Assembly: GCF_031457455.1 (NCBI RefSeq)
Contig: NZ_JAVDWU010000008.1
Span: 1-64,000 of the forward strand
Source of the DNA: Hydrogenophaga palleronii_A
GTDB taxonomy: Bacteria; Pseudomonadota; Gammaproteobacteria; Burkholderiales; Burkholderiaceae_C
DNA length: 64,000 bases
Reading direction: 5' to 3'
Part shown: positions 34,421 through 43,120 of the stretch, piece by piece
How the letters are laid out: each line of letters starts with the position of its first letter
Numbering within the stretch: the first letter of the stretch is position 1
Program-made: the position numbers and the translations under genes
Notes under the pieces: model-generated
Database searches by the model: none
The model's input: the letters and a program-made list of their open reading frames with translations, nothing else
What the model was told of the DNA's origin: nothing

Positions 34421-34461
34421 CACTCCCTCGCCCCTTTGGGGAGAGGGCTGGGGTGAGGGGC
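34421..34461. repeat. REP-like inverted repeat between phnM and phnC
   Basis: CACTCCCTCGCCCC and GGGGAGAGGGctggGGTGAGGGG fold on a TTT loop. The element resembles the more perfect one at 43121-43164. The remaining sequence to the phnM end at 34556 shows nothing recognisable. A role as phnM terminator is possible, as phnM would have to read through phnCDE otherwise. Confidence 0.6.
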
Positions 34462-34555
34462 GTCTCCCCAGCATTGGCCATGTTCTCCGGAGGCTTGGCT
34501 TGGCCGGGCCGAGACCCGGCCAAACCCACCAGCCGGAAACAAAGCAAAGCCCAGA

Positions 34556-35770
34556 TCACATCACCTTCAACCCCTCTCTCCAAACCCCCCTCACCACCCC
34601 ATGCCGACCCCCATCCGGCATCTCCACCACCCGCACCTGAATCAGGTCAGCACGCAACCCCGGCGCCAGCGAACCCCGGTCGTGCAGGCCGGTGGCACGT
34701 GCCGGGTTGTGCGTGACCATGGCCACCGCTTCGGACATTGAAGCGATGCCGTCCTGCACCAACCGCAGCACAGCACCCAGCAGGCTGGCGGGCACGTAGT
34801 CGCTGGAGAGGATGTCAAGCAGCCCCAGTTGTGCGAGCTCAGCGGCGGCCACGTTGCCGGAGTGAGAACCGCCGCGCACCACGTTCGGGCCGCCCATCAC
34901 GGTGAGCAGGCCGCGTGCATGGGCCGCGCGGGCCGCCAGTACGGTGGTGGGGAATTCCGACATGCTGGCGCCTTCCGCGTGGGCTTGCACCACATGGGCT
35001 TCGGTGGTGTCGTCGTGACTGGCCAGGGCAATGCCGTGTTGCTGGCAGTACTGCACGAAGAAGGCGCGGTGGGGTTCGGCGTAGCGGGCCTGGTTTTCCG
35101 CCGAGCGGGTGAGTTGCTGCTGGAACTTGGCTTCGCTCCAGCCCTTCTTGCCGGTGAAGTAGGTGCGCGCCTGGTTCACGTCTTCCCATTGACGCTGACC
35201 GGGGGTGTGGTCCATGAGCGAGATCAGGCTCAGGCGAGGGTGGCCCTGGAAGGGCTCAAAGAGTTCAATGGTGTTGGGCGCGGGCAGTTCGCAGCGCACG
35301 TGCAGGTGATGGTCGGCGCGCAACAGGCCGGCGCGGGTGGTGTGCTCCAGCGTGTTGATCACGTCGCGCCAGGTGCTGCCGCGCAGGCTGTCGGGGTCGG
35401 CATCGCCCACGCCGAGCGCGTCGAACACGGTGGTGATGCCGGCGGCGGCCACTTCGGCGTCGTGCGCAATCAGCGCGGGCAGCGTGGCCCATTGCACCTT
35501 GGGGCGCGGCATCAGGTGGCGCTCGAAGTTGTCGGTGTGCATTTCCACCAGACCTGGCATCAGGAAGTCGCCTTCCAGGTCGATGGCGCTGGCCACCGAA
35601 GTGGCACCGCTGTCGATGGCGTGGATGCGGCCTTGCTGAACGCTCAGGCTGCCGTGCACCACCTCGTTCGGCAGCACCAGGCGGGCGTTGCGGAACACGG
35701 TGGGGGCGTTGCCAGCCTGCGGTTCGCGATTGGTGACGGCGTTGATTTCGGCGTTGATGACGGCGTTCAT
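34556..35770 (-). CDS. phnM: PhnM, triphosphoribosyl phosphonate diphosphatase
   Basis: The 404-residue amidohydrolase has metal-ligand segments MPGLVEMHTDNFERH and LASHDDTTEAH and the MGGPNVVRGGSHSGN loop. PhnM removes pyrophosphate from alpha-D-ribose 1-phosphonate 5-triphosphate, giving the 5-phosphate substrate of C-P lyase. The ATG overlaps the phnL stop as ATGA, and it ends the phnGHIJKLM operon. A divergent second PhnM-like gene lies at 47019. Confidence 0.92.
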   Translation of the reverse strand: MNAVINAEINAVTNREPQAGNAPTVFRNARLVLPNEVVHGSLSVQQGRIHAIDSGATSVASAIDLEGDFLMPGLVEMHTDNFERHLMPRPKVQWATLPALIAHDAEVAAAGITTVFDALGVGDADPDSLRGSTWRDVINTLEHTTRAGLLRADHHLHVRCELPAPNTIELFEPFQGHPRLSLISLMDHTPGQRQWEDVNQARTYFTGKKGWSEAKFQQQLTRSAENQARYAEPHRAFFVQYCQQHGIALASHDDTTEAHVVQAHAEGASMSEFPTTVLAARAAHARGLLTVMGGPNVVRGGSHSGNVAAAELAQLGLLDILSSDYVPASLLGAVLRLVQDGIASMSEAVAMVTHNPARATGLHDRGSLAPGLRADLIQVRVVEMPDGGRHGVVRGVWREGLKVM

Positions 35771-36510
35771 GCCAATGCTCCCCGGAACTGCGCCATGTCC
35801 ACATGGCGCGTGGCCACGGCCTCGCCCACTTCGCGGTCGTGGAAGATGCCGATGACGGCGGTGCCGACGGCCAGCGCTTCGCGGATGAGTTCGATCACCG
35901 TGGCGGTGTTGGCTGCATCCAAAGAGGCGGTGGGCTCGTCCAGCAGCAGCAGCGGGCGCTGGCGGATCATGTTGCGGGCGATGTTCACGCGCTGCTGTTC
36001 GCCGCCGGAGAAGGTGGCCGGTGGTAGCGGCCACAACGCTTCGGGAATGCGCAGGCGCTGCAGCCACTGGCAAGCGGTGGCGCGCGCTTCTTCAGGGGCG
36101 ATGCCTGCTTCCACCAGCGGCTCGGCCACCACATCCAGCGCGCCCACGCGCGGAATCACGCGCAGGAACTGGCTCACGTAGCCCACGCTGTGCTGGCGCA
36201 TGTGCACCAGCGAACGCGGCTCACACCGGGTGAGGTTCAGAGGCGGCTCGCCGGGGGTGCGCAGCACGATGTCACCCTGGCTGGCCAGGTAGTTGGCGTA
36301 GATGAGCTTGAGCAGCGTGCTCTTGCCCTGGCCGGAAGGTCCGTCGAGCACCACGCATTCGCCGGGCGCCACGCACAGGTCCACGCCTTGCAGCACGTGC
36401 AGGGCTAGGCCCTGCTGCTGGTGCAGCGTGAACGACTTGCCCACGCCCCGCAGCTCGATGACGGGTTCAATGACAGGGTCCATGGTCGGTTCAACGGAGA
36501 GAGTGTTCAT
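35767..36510 (-). CDS. phnL: PhnL, C-P lyase ABC-type ATPase
   Basis: The 247-residue ATPase has Walker A LDGPSGQGKST, signature FSGGEQQRVNIARN and Walker B LLLLDEPTASLD. PhnL is part of the C-P lyase system, not a transporter, and is needed with PhnGHI for nucleobase displacement from ATP by phosphonate. It overlaps its neighbours by ATGA on both sides. The start at 36510 is set by this overlap. Longer frames run inside phnK. Confidence 0.92.
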   Translation of the reverse strand: MNTLSVEPTMDPVIEPVIELRGVGKSFTLHQQQGLALHVLQGVDLCVAPGECVVLDGPSGQGKSTLLKLIYANYLASQGDIVLRTPGEPPLNLTRCEPRSLVHMRQHSVGYVSQFLRVIPRVGALDVVAEPLVEAGIAPEEARATACQWLQRLRIPEALWPLPPATFSGGEQQRVNIARNMIRQRPLLLLDEPTASLDAANTATVIELIREALAVGTAVIGIFHDREVGEAVATRHVDMAQFRGALA

Positions 36511-37304
36511 GGTTGCAGCACGGAGGACACGAGCAGTTGGGAGTAAGGGTGCTGGGGATCGTCGAGCACCTGGTCGGTGAGGCCGCTTTCCACGATGCGG
36601 CCGCGCTGCATCACCACCATGCGGTGGGCCAGCAGGCGCGCCACCGCCAGGTCGTGCGTGACGATGACCACGGCCAGCTGCATCTCGCGGTTGAGCTGGC
36701 GCAGCAGGTCCAGCAAGCGGGCCTGCACCGATACGTCCAGCCCCGAGGTGGGTTCGTCCATGAACACGAGGCGAGGGTGGGTGACCAGGTTGCGTGCGAT
36801 CTGCAGCCGCTGCCGCATGCCGCCGGAGAAGGTGCGCGGTGTGTCGTCGATGCGCGCAGGGTCGATCTCGACCCGCTCCAGCCATTCGCCGGCGGTGGCG
36901 CGCAGGCGGCCGTAGTGGCGTTCGCCCAGTGCCATGAGGCGTTCGCCGATGTTGGCGCCGGCAGACACGTCCATGCGCAGGCCGTCGGCCGGGTTCTGGT
37001 GCACGAAGCCCCAGTCGGTGCGGGCCAGCAGGCGCTGCTGCGCTTCGCTCATGCGGTGCACGTTGTGCAGGCCGCCGTCGCGGGCGCGGAACTCCACCGT
37101 GCCACCGGCCGGCGTCGCGCGCGCGGCCATCGCGTTGAGCAAGGTGGTCTTGCCGGAACCGGATTCGCCCACGATGGCCAGCACCTCGCCGGGCCAGAGT
37201 TCGAAGGAAGCGTCCTGCAGCACAGTGCGCTGGCCGTAGCGGTGGGCCACGTCGCGCACGCGCAGCAGCGGCTGGTCCGCAGAAGCGGGGGGTAGGGTGG
37301 TCAT
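36507..37304 (-). CDS. phnK: PhnK, C-P lyase ABC-type ATPase
   Basis: The 265-residue ATPase has Walker A GESGSGKTT, signature FSGGMRQRLQIARN and Walker B LVFMDEPTSGLD. PhnK docks on the PhnGHIJ core and couples ATP hydrolysis to the reaction cycle. It lies directly after a GNAT acetyltransferase gene (ATGA overlap) rather than after phnJ, the usual order. Confidence 0.92.
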   Translation of the reverse strand: MTTLPPASADQPLLRVRDVAHRYGQRTVLQDASFELWPGEVLAIVGESGSGKTTLLNAMAARATPAGGTVEFRARDGGLHNVHRMSEAQQRLLARTDWGFVHQNPADGLRMDVSAGANIGERLMALGERHYGRLRATAGEWLERVEIDPARIDDTPRTFSGGMRQRLQIARNLVTHPRLVFMDEPTSGLDVSVQARLLDLLRQLNREMQLAVVIVTHDLAVARLLAHRMVVMQRGRIVESGLTDQVLDDPQHPYSQLLVSSVLQP

Positions 37305-37786
37305 GTCAGGTCCTGTACAGATGCGGTGTGGGTCTCGATGAGGAAGCTCAGCCCGTGCTGGGCAAAGCCGAGCGAGCGGTAGAAGGTGTGGGCCTCTGTG
37401 CGGCGCGCGTTGGACGAGAGCGCGAGCTTGTAGCAGCCGGCTGCGCGTGCCTGCTGCAGCGCGTGGGCCATGAGCGCGCGGCCGATGCCCTGGCGCTGGT
37501 GGGCATCGCTCACCACCACGTCCTCTGCGATGGCCGACGGCGTGCCCCGGTGCGCCAGGTTGTGCATCACCAGCAGGGCGTAGCTGCCCACGATGGTGTT
37601 GGTCTCGTCTTGCGCCACAAACAAGCGGTAGCTGGGATAGCGCGCAAACTGTCGCCACACAGTGCGGGCTTCTTCCGGTGACAGCACCTCGCCGTCGTCC
37701 AGTCCGGGTTGTGCGTACAGCGCGAGCACGGAGGGCAGATCGGCTTCCAGGGCTTCGCGAATGAGCAGGCTCACACGCTCGTTCAC
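37301..37786 (-). CDS. GNAT N-acetyltransferase inside the C-P lyase operon
   Basis: The 161-residue GNAT protein has motif A VVSDAHQRQGIGRALMAHAL for acetyl-CoA binding and an Ile-Ala-Glu-Asp strand before it. The GTG start at 37786 overlaps the phnJ stop (GTGA) and its stop overlaps phnK (ATGA). It is thus fully embedded between two C-P lyase genes. By position it could act like PhnO, acetylating aminoalkylphosphonates before cleavage. It is not clearly PhnO by sequence, so the substrate is inference. Confidence 0.85.
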   Translation of the reverse strand: MNERVSLLIREALEADLPSVLALYAQPGLDDGEVLSPEEARTVWRQFARYPSYRLFVAQDETNTIVGSYALLVMHNLAHRGTPSAIAEDVVVSDAHQRQGIGRALMAHALQQARAAGCYKLALSSNARRTEAHTFYRSLGFAQHGLSFLIETHTASVQDLT

Positions 37787-38697
37787 GCGGCGTCTCCCTG
37801 CGGGCCGTGCCCGTCTGCGCGGCGCTGCTGGCAGTGGTCGGAGTCGGAGCACACGTGCATGCGGCCGCCTTCGTCGTTGGTGATGATCTCGTCCAGGAAC
37901 GAATCGGTGGCGCCGCACAGCGCGCAGGCGGCGTCCCAGCGCTGCACCTCGAACGGGTGATCGTCAAAGGCCAGGCTCTCCACCGGCGTGTAGGGCGGCA
38001 CGGCGTAGATGCGTTTTTCGCGGCCAGCGCCAAACAGCTGCAGCGCGGGGTTCATGTGCATCTTGGGGTTGTCGAACTTCGGAATGGGCGAAGGCGCCAT
38101 GAGGTAGCGGCCGTTCACCATCACGGGGTAGTCGTAGGTGGTGGCAATGTGGCCGTGGCGCGCGATGTCTTCGTACAGCTTCACGTGCATCAGCCCGTAT
38201 TCGGCCAGCGCGTGCAGGGTGCGGGTTTCGCTGGCGCGCGGCTCCAGGCGCTGCATGGGCTCGGGCACCGGCACCTGGTACACCAGGATCTGTCCTTCGC
38301 GCAGCGGCACCTCTGGAATGCGGTGCCGCGTCTGGATGACGCTGGCCTCCACCGTGCGGGTGGTGATGGGCACGCCAGCGGTGCGCTGGAAGAAGCGGCG
38401 GATGTTGACCGCGTTGACCGTGTCGTCCGAGCCCTGGTCGATCACCTTGAGGGTGTCCTGCGGGCCCAGCACGGCAGCGGTCACCTGGATGCCGCCGGTG
38501 CCCCAGCCGTAGGGCAACGGCATCTCGCGCGAGCCGAACGGCACCTGATGGCCGGGGATGGCCACGGCCTTGAGGATGGCGCGTCGGATCATGCGCTTGG
38601 TGCGTTCATCCAGGTAGGCGAAGTTCACGCCGGCTTCGGTTTGGGCATCGACCTGGGCCACTGCGTTGAAAGTGTGGGCGTCCATGGGGGCGTTCAT
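37783..38697 (-). CDS. phnJ: PhnJ, C-P lyase radical SAM subunit
   Basis: The 304-residue protein has four C-terminal cysteines (258, 261, 283, 289), spaced 3, 22 and 6. This is exactly the spacing of Cys241/244/266/272 in the E. coli enzyme that hold the Fe-S cluster. The family motif YGWGTGGIQ is present. PhnJ cleaves the C-P bond of ribosyl phosphonate 5-phosphate by a radical mechanism, giving a hydrocarbon and the ribose cyclic phosphate. It is ATGA-coupled to phnI and GTGA-coupled to the GNAT gene. Confidence 0.95.
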   Translation of the reverse strand: MNAPMDAHTFNAVAQVDAQTEAGVNFAYLDERTKRMIRRAILKAVAIPGHQVPFGSREMPLPYGWGTGGIQVTAAVLGPQDTLKVIDQGSDDTVNAVNIRRFFQRTAGVPITTRTVEASVIQTRHRIPEVPLREGQILVYQVPVPEPMQRLEPRASETRTLHALAEYGLMHVKLYEDIARHGHIATTYDYPVMVNGRYLMAPSPIPKFDNPKMHMNPALQLFGAGREKRIYAVPPYTPVESLAFDDHPFEVQRWDAACALCGATDSFLDEIITNDEGGRMHVCSDSDHCQQRRADGHGPQGDAA

Positions 38698-39797
38698 TGG
38701 GTGGGCTCCTCGGAGCTTGTGTTCAGCAAGGCTTCCGCGCGCATCTGGCGCACCAGCGCCAGTTCCGACTGGAAGTCCACGTAGTGCGGCAGCTTCAGGT
38801 GCTGCACAAACCCCGAGGCTTCCAGGCTGTCGCTGTGCGAGAGCACGAATTCCGGCATCTGCGCGGGCGACGCCACCATCTCGCCCAGTTCTTCGGCGCG
38901 CAGCGCGCGGTCCACCAGGCTCATGGCCATGGCCTTGCGTTCGCAGTGGCCAAAGCTCAGCCCATAGCCGCGCGTGAAGGCCGGGGGCTCTGCGGCGCTG
39001 CCGGCGAACTGGTTGACCATTTCACATTCGGTGATTTCCAGGTCGCCGATGGAAATGGCAAAGCCCAGTTCTTCCGGCTCCACCAGCACCTCCACCTGGC
39101 CCACGCGCAGCTCGCCCACAAAGGGGTGTGAATGCGCGTAGCCGCGCTGGGTGGAATACGCCATGGCCAGCAGAAAACCTTCGTCGCCGCGCGCCAGGTT
39201 CTGCAGGCGCGTGGCCCGGGTGGCGGGAAAACGCAGCGGTTCGCGCGTGAGGTCGGTGGGCTCGGGGTCGCCTTCTGGAACGGGGTGCCGCTCGATCAAC
39301 CCTTCCTGGTTCAGCAGGTCCACCACGCGTGGCACAGCAGTTGCTGCCGGGGCGTTCGCCGGTGCGGGTCTTTCAACGCTGCCATCGCCTTCGGCCAGCA
39401 GGGCGAAGTCCAGCAGGCGCTGGGTGTAGTCGTAGGTGGGGCCGAGCAGTTGGCCGCCGGGCAGGTCCTTGAAGGTGGCGGAGATGCGGCGCTCCAGCGC
39501 CATGCGCGCCGTGTCCAGTGGCAGCGTGGTGCCCAGGCGCGGGAGGGTGGCGCGGTAGGCGCGCAGCAGGAAGATGGCTTCCACCACATCGCCGCTGGCC
39601 TGCTTGATGGCCAGGGCAGCTAGCTCGGGGTCGTACACCGAGCCTTCGGTCATCACGCGGTCCACCGCCAGCTTGAGCTGAGTCCGGATCTGCGCCACGC
39701 TGAGTTCGGGCAGTTGCGTGTCACCACGCCGCTGGCGGTCCAGCAGGCGGTAGCTGTTGAGAATGGCGGTTTCTCCGCCCTTGACGGCCACGTACAT
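38694..39797 (-). CDS. phnI: PhnI, C-P lyase core subunit
   Basis: The 367-residue protein starts MYVAVKGGETAILNSYRLL, the PhnI signature, and contains YDYTQRLLDFALLAEGDG. PhnI is the nucleosidase subunit that, with PhnGHL, swaps adenine of ATP for the phosphonate. It lies three bases after phnH and overlaps phnJ by ATGA. Confidence 0.94.
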   Translation of the reverse strand: MYVAVKGGETAILNSYRLLDRQRRGDTQLPELSVAQIRTQLKLAVDRVMTEGSVYDPELAALAIKQASGDVVEAIFLLRAYRATLPRLGTTLPLDTARMALERRISATFKDLPGGQLLGPTYDYTQRLLDFALLAEGDGSVERPAPANAPAATAVPRVVDLLNQEGLIERHPVPEGDPEPTDLTREPLRFPATRATRLQNLARGDEGFLLAMAYSTQRGYAHSHPFVGELRVGQVEVLVEPEELGFAISIGDLEITECEMVNQFAGSAAEPPAFTRGYGLSFGHCERKAMAMSLVDRALRAEELGEMVASPAQMPEFVLSHSDSLEASGFVQHLKLPHYVDFQSELALVRQMRAEALLNTSSEEPTQ

Positions 39798-39800
39798 GGT

Positions 39801-40433
39801 TCAGTTCTCCAGTTCGGCGCTTGCGGCGATGCGGGTGCTGCGCGGCAGGCCCGCCAGGGTGGCGGGGCTGGCCAGCAGCACGTCCACGCCGCGCGGGAAG
39901 GCATCGTGGTTGTGGGCCCATTGCTCGGCGAAGGTGTTGGGCAGGCCTTGCACCTGCAGCGGCTGCGTGGTGGCGATGCCGGGGCCGCTGAGCGTGAAGG
40001 CGTCGCCGTTGCCGTTGCCGTGGTTGAAGCCGGCCACGTCGATCACCAGCGTGGTCGAGGTTTCAGGGTCGGTGTCGGTGCCGGGCATGAACGCTGCAAG
40101 GTCGGGCACTTCGTCGCCTTGGGCCACCCAGGCAAACTGCGCCTGCGCAGGCTCGGTCACCAGCGTGCAACCGGTGTGAAAGCGCAGCCAGGCGGCGGTG
40201 CTTGAGCCCGCCAGCGTGGGCGAGAGCCACAACGTGCAGTCAGCGTCCAGCAGGGCCAGCAGACTCACGGCCGCAGCGGCATGGCCGTGCGCGGGGCATT
40301 CGGCATCGATGGGCATGGGCCACACCCGGCCAGGGTGTGAGAGCGCTTGCAGCGCCACGCGGAAGGCGGCCTGGCTGCCCAGCGCCTCCACCGCAAAGCC
40401 AGCCTGCATTTCTTGAAGGGATTGCGCGTTCAT
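39801..40433 (-). CDS. phnH: PhnH, C-P lyase core subunit
   Basis: The 210-residue protein matches PhnH (FRVALQALSHPGRVWPMP near the start, GPGIATTQPLQVQGLP in the middle). It is a PLP-transferase-like fold without cofactor and part of the PhnGHIJ complex. The ATG overlaps the phnG stop as ATGA. Confidence 0.93.
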   Translation of the reverse strand: MNAQSLQEMQAGFAVEALGSQAAFRVALQALSHPGRVWPMPIDAECPAHGHAAAAVSLLALLDADCTLWLSPTLAGSSTAAWLRFHTGCTLVTEPAQAQFAWVAQGDEVPDLAAFMPGTDTDPETSTTLVIDVAGFNHGNGNGDAFTLSGPGIATTQPLQVQGLPNTFAEQWAHNHDAFPRGVDVLLASPATLAGLPRSTRIAASAELEN

Positions 40434-40951
40434 TCTTCGCCGTCCTCGTCGTTGGCGCCGCCGTCGGACTCGCGGGCCAGGGTGAAAAAGTCCACGCGCG
40501 TGCTCTGCGCGCGGTCGCTGCGTTCGTGCGCCATCAGCCGCAGGTGCTGGCGCACGGGCGCCAGCAGGTCAGCGTCTAGCTGCGCCTGCCGCGCAGGGTC
40601 CTGCAGCAAGGCGTCGGCCACGGCGGCCAGTTGGCACTGGCGCAGGTTGCGCCCCAGCACCCAGGCCACACCGGCCAGTGGGCCACTCGCTGCCTGCAGC
40701 CGAAGTGCACAGCGTGTGACCGTGACCTCGCCCAGGTTGAAGCGTTCGCCCGTGCCACCGGCGCGGCCCTGCACCATCATCAGGCCCACTTCGGGGCGGC
40801 GCAGCCAGTGCACGGTCGTGCCGCTGGGGCGGTCCAGGTAGTGGCCCATTGCGGGCTCCAGCACCTCGAGTGGTGCGCGCGCCAGCAACGCCATCCATTG
40901 CGGGCGCTGCAGGGGCTGGTTCGGTCCGTCATTGTCAAAAGCGTGAAACAT
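40430..40951 (-). CDS. phnG: PhnG, C-P lyase core subunit; first gene of the operon
   Basis: The 173-residue protein carries PhnG motifs (QWMALLARAPLEVLE, GLMMVQGRAGGTGERFNLGEVTVTRC). It is somewhat longer than the E. coli protein because of an acidic C-terminal tail (SDGGANDEDGEE). It begins the phnGHIJ-GNAT-KLM operon. A perfect PhnF operator palindrome lies 26 bases upstream, shared with the divergent phnF gene. Confidence 0.93.
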   Translation of the reverse strand: MFHAFDNDGPNQPLQRPQWMALLARAPLEVLEPAMGHYLDRPSGTTVHWLRRPEVGLMMVQGRAGGTGERFNLGEVTVTRCALRLQAASGPLAGVAWVLGRNLRQCQLAAVADALLQDPARQAQLDADLLAPVRQHLRLMAHERSDRAQSTRVDFFTLARESDGGANDEDGEE

Positions 40952-40975
40952 TGTGGTGCTACCCTATTGGCATTA

Positions 40976-40989
40976 CTTGTCTAGACAAC
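40976..40989. promoter_or_regulatory. PhnF operator between phnG and phnF
   Basis: The perfect palindrome centred on TTGTCTAGACAA (40977-40988) lies between the divergent phnG and phnF starts. It contains the GT-N-TA-N-AC core of HutC-subfamily GntR operators, the subfamily to which PhnF belongs. Related sites lie at 34336, 48261 and 48396. Confidence 0.75.
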
Positions 40990-41030
40990 TGTTGATTCCC
41001 GCAAGCGTAGCCCTCCCAGATGTAGCTTTC

Positions 41031-41768
41031 ATGACAAACACACTCAGCGCCGACACCCGCGAACATTTCTGGACCCACATCGCCAACGAGATCGCACAGG
41101 CCATCGGGCAGGGCGTGTACGCCCCTGGCGAACGCCTCCCTTCAGAGCACTCGCTGGCCGAGCGCTTCGGCGTGAACCGCCACACCATCAGGCGCTCGCT
41201 ATCGGCCCTGGTGCAGCGCGGCCTGGTGCGGGCCGAGCAGGGCAGTGGCACCTACGTGGAAGACTTCGCGGTCGACCTGGCCATCGGCAAGCGCACGCGC
41301 CACCGGCAGAACCTGGCGCAGGCCGGGCTGAAGGGCAGCTTCCGGGTGCTGGAGAGTTCGCGCGTGCGCGCCACCGCAGACCAGGCACGCGCCCTGCAGG
41401 TGCCCGCACGCAGCATGCTGCTGCACCTGCTGGTGCTGGGCGAAGGCGCAGGCCAACCCCTGCACGTGAGCGACCGCTACTTCCCGCTGCCGCGATTCCA
41501 CGGCCTGGCCGACGTGGTGCGCGACACCGGCTCCATCACCCAGGCCTTCACCGCCCACGGCGTGACCGACTACATCCGCCATGAAAGCCGCATCAGCGCC
41601 CGCCTGCCCGATGCCCGCACCGCCGGCCACCTGCGCCAGGGCACAGCACGGCCCGCGCTGTACGTGACCAAGGTGAACACCGACATGGCCGGCGTGCCCA
41701 TCGAATACGCCGAAACCTGGTTCGCCGGCGACCGCGTCACGCTCACGGTGAACCACGATGGCGAATGA
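41031..41768 (+). CDS. phnF: PhnF, GntR/HutC-family repressor of phosphonate genes
   Basis: The 245-residue protein has a GntR winged helix (GERLPSEHSLAERFGVNRHTIRRSLSAL, VRAEQGSGTYV) and a HutC/UTRA effector domain (about 90-240, ending EYAETWFAGDRVTL). It should repress the phn operons until a phosphonate or pathway intermediate binds. The ATG at 41031 is chosen; the upstream extension crosses the operator. It is divergent from phnG and overlaps the next gene by 11 bases. Confidence 0.9.
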   Translation: MTNTLSADTREHFWTHIANEIAQAIGQGVYAPGERLPSEHSLAERFGVNRHTIRRSLSALVQRGLVRAEQGSGTYVEDFAVDLAIGKRTRHRQNLAQAGLKGSFRVLESSRVRATADQARALQVPARSMLLHLLVLGEGAGQPLHVSDRYFPLPRFHGLADVVRDTGSITQAFTAHGVTDYIRHESRISARLPDARTAGHLRQGTARPALYVTKVNTDMAGVPIEYAETWFAGDRVTLTVNHDGE

Positions 41769-42477
41769 CCCGCAGCACATCGAACCCCACCGCGTGGCCG
41801 TGTACTGGGCGCCAGCCCCCGGCAGTGACGCCTGGGTGGCCGGCTGCGGCTGGCTGGGGCGCGATACCGCCACAGGCGAAGCGTTGACGCAGCCACAGGT
41901 GCCTGGCGTGGCACCTGCGTTGCTGGAGAAAGTCACCACCGACCCGCGCCGCTACGGCTTTCACGCCACGCTCAAGCCGCCCTTCCGCTTGCGCGCGGAC
42001 CAGACGCTGGCCTCGCTGGAGGCCGCCGTGGATTCGCTGGCGCAGGTGCTGGCCGCCTGCCCCATGCCCGGTCTGAAAGTGGGTATGCTCGATGGCTTTC
42101 TGGCCTTGCGCCCAGTGGCGCCCTTGCCGCGTGTGCAGGCCTTGGCGGCGGCCTGCGTGAAGAGCTTGCATCCCTTGGCCGAACCGCTATCGGCGCAGGA
42201 ACTGGACCGGCGCCGGCAGGCGGGTCTGACACCGCAACAGGACGCCCTGCTGCAAGCCTGGGGCTACCCCTGGGTGCTGGATGAGTTCCGTTTTCACTGT
42301 TCGCTCACCAGCCGGCTCGATGCCCTGGATCAGGTCCAGCGCGAGGCACTGATGGCCACGGCCCGCGAACGTTTCGATGGCCTGCCCGAGCAGCGGCTGG
42401 ACCGGCTCTCCGTGTTCATCGAGCCGAGTGCGGGTGCGCCGTTCCAGTTGCACCGGCAATGGGAACTCCGACCATGA
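41758..42477 (+). CDS. DUF1045 protein, 2H-phosphoesterase-like, C-P lyase associated
   Basis: The 239-residue protein belongs to the DUF1045 group found in phosphonate operons. It has two HxT/S motifs, His69-Ala-Thr71 (YGFHATLKPPF) and His180-Cys-Ser182 (FRFHCSLTSRL), the hallmark of 2H phosphodiesterases (LigT-like). No PhnP-type metallo-beta-lactamase gene is present in this window. It is therefore a good candidate for opening the 5-phosphoribosyl 1,2-cyclic phosphate product of C-P lyase. That role is inference. It lies between phnF and phnN with overlaps on both sides. Confidence 0.85.
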   Translation: MANDPQHIEPHRVAVYWAPAPGSDAWVAGCGWLGRDTATGEALTQPQVPGVAPALLEKVTTDPRRYGFHATLKPPFRLRADQTLASLEAAVDSLAQVLAACPMPGLKVGMLDGFLALRPVAPLPRVQALAAACVKSLHPLAEPLSAQELDRRRQAGLTPQQDALLQAWGYPWVLDEFRFHCSLTSRLDALDQVQREALMATARERFDGLPEQRLDRLSVFIEPSAGAPFQLHRQWELRP

Positions 42478-43064
42478 GCTTTGTCTTGAATCAAGCCGAA
42501 GCCCACAGCCCACTGGAAGCCGGTGAATCGATGAACGCCCGGCTCGTCTACTTCATGGGCCCGTCCGGCGCGGGCAAGGACAGCCTGATGCACTGGCTGG
42601 CGAAGCATCCGCCCGACGGGCAGCGCCTGCACTTGGCGCGACGCACCGTGACCCGGCCAGCCCCCGACGACGAAGCCACCGACCCCGCCACCTTCGAACG
42701 CCTGCGCCAAGCCGGCGCCCTGGCCATGCACTGGAGCGCCAACGGCTGGCACTACGGCGTGCGCCGCGAACACCTGAAGCCGTTGACCGATGGGGACTGG
42801 GTGCTGGTGAGTGGTTCGCGCGCGCACTGGCCCACTGTGCAAAGCCTGTACCCAGGGTTGACGGGTGTGCATGTGCATGCGAGTGCGGGGGTTTTGCGGC
42901 AGCGCCTGCTGGAGCGGGGGAGGGAGAGCGCGGTCGAGGTGGAGGCGCGCATTGCGCGGGCTGCGGCGTTGCCGGCTCCGTTGGGGGTGGTGAGCGTTTG
43001 CAATAACGGGGTTTTGGCTGAGGCGGGGGAGGCCTTGCAGAACGTGTTGCTTGCCGTGGTTTGA
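42474..43064 (+). CDS. phnN: PhnN, ribose 1,5-bisphosphate phosphokinase
   Basis: The 196-residue P-loop kinase has Walker A FMGPSGAGKDSL and guanylate-kinase-like segments (TVTRPAPDDEATDP, WHYGVRREHL). PhnN converts ribose 1,5-bisphosphate to PRPP, salvaging the ribose left after C-P cleavage. The ATG overlaps the DUF1045 stop as ATGA. It is the last gene of phnF-DUF1045-phnN. Confidence 0.92.
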   Translation: MSFVLNQAEAHSPLEAGESMNARLVYFMGPSGAGKDSLMHWLAKHPPDGQRLHLARRTVTRPAPDDEATDPATFERLRQAGALAMHWSANGWHYGVRREHLKPLTDGDWVLVSGSRAHWPTVQSLYPGLTGVHVHASAGVLRQRLLERGRESAVEVEARIARAAALPAPLGVVSVCNNGVLAEAGEALQNVLLAVV

Positions 43065-43120
43065 GCTGCTGGTTCGTGTGGTGACGGTCCCGAGGCCATA
43101 GATCCGGTCCGGTTTTGTAT

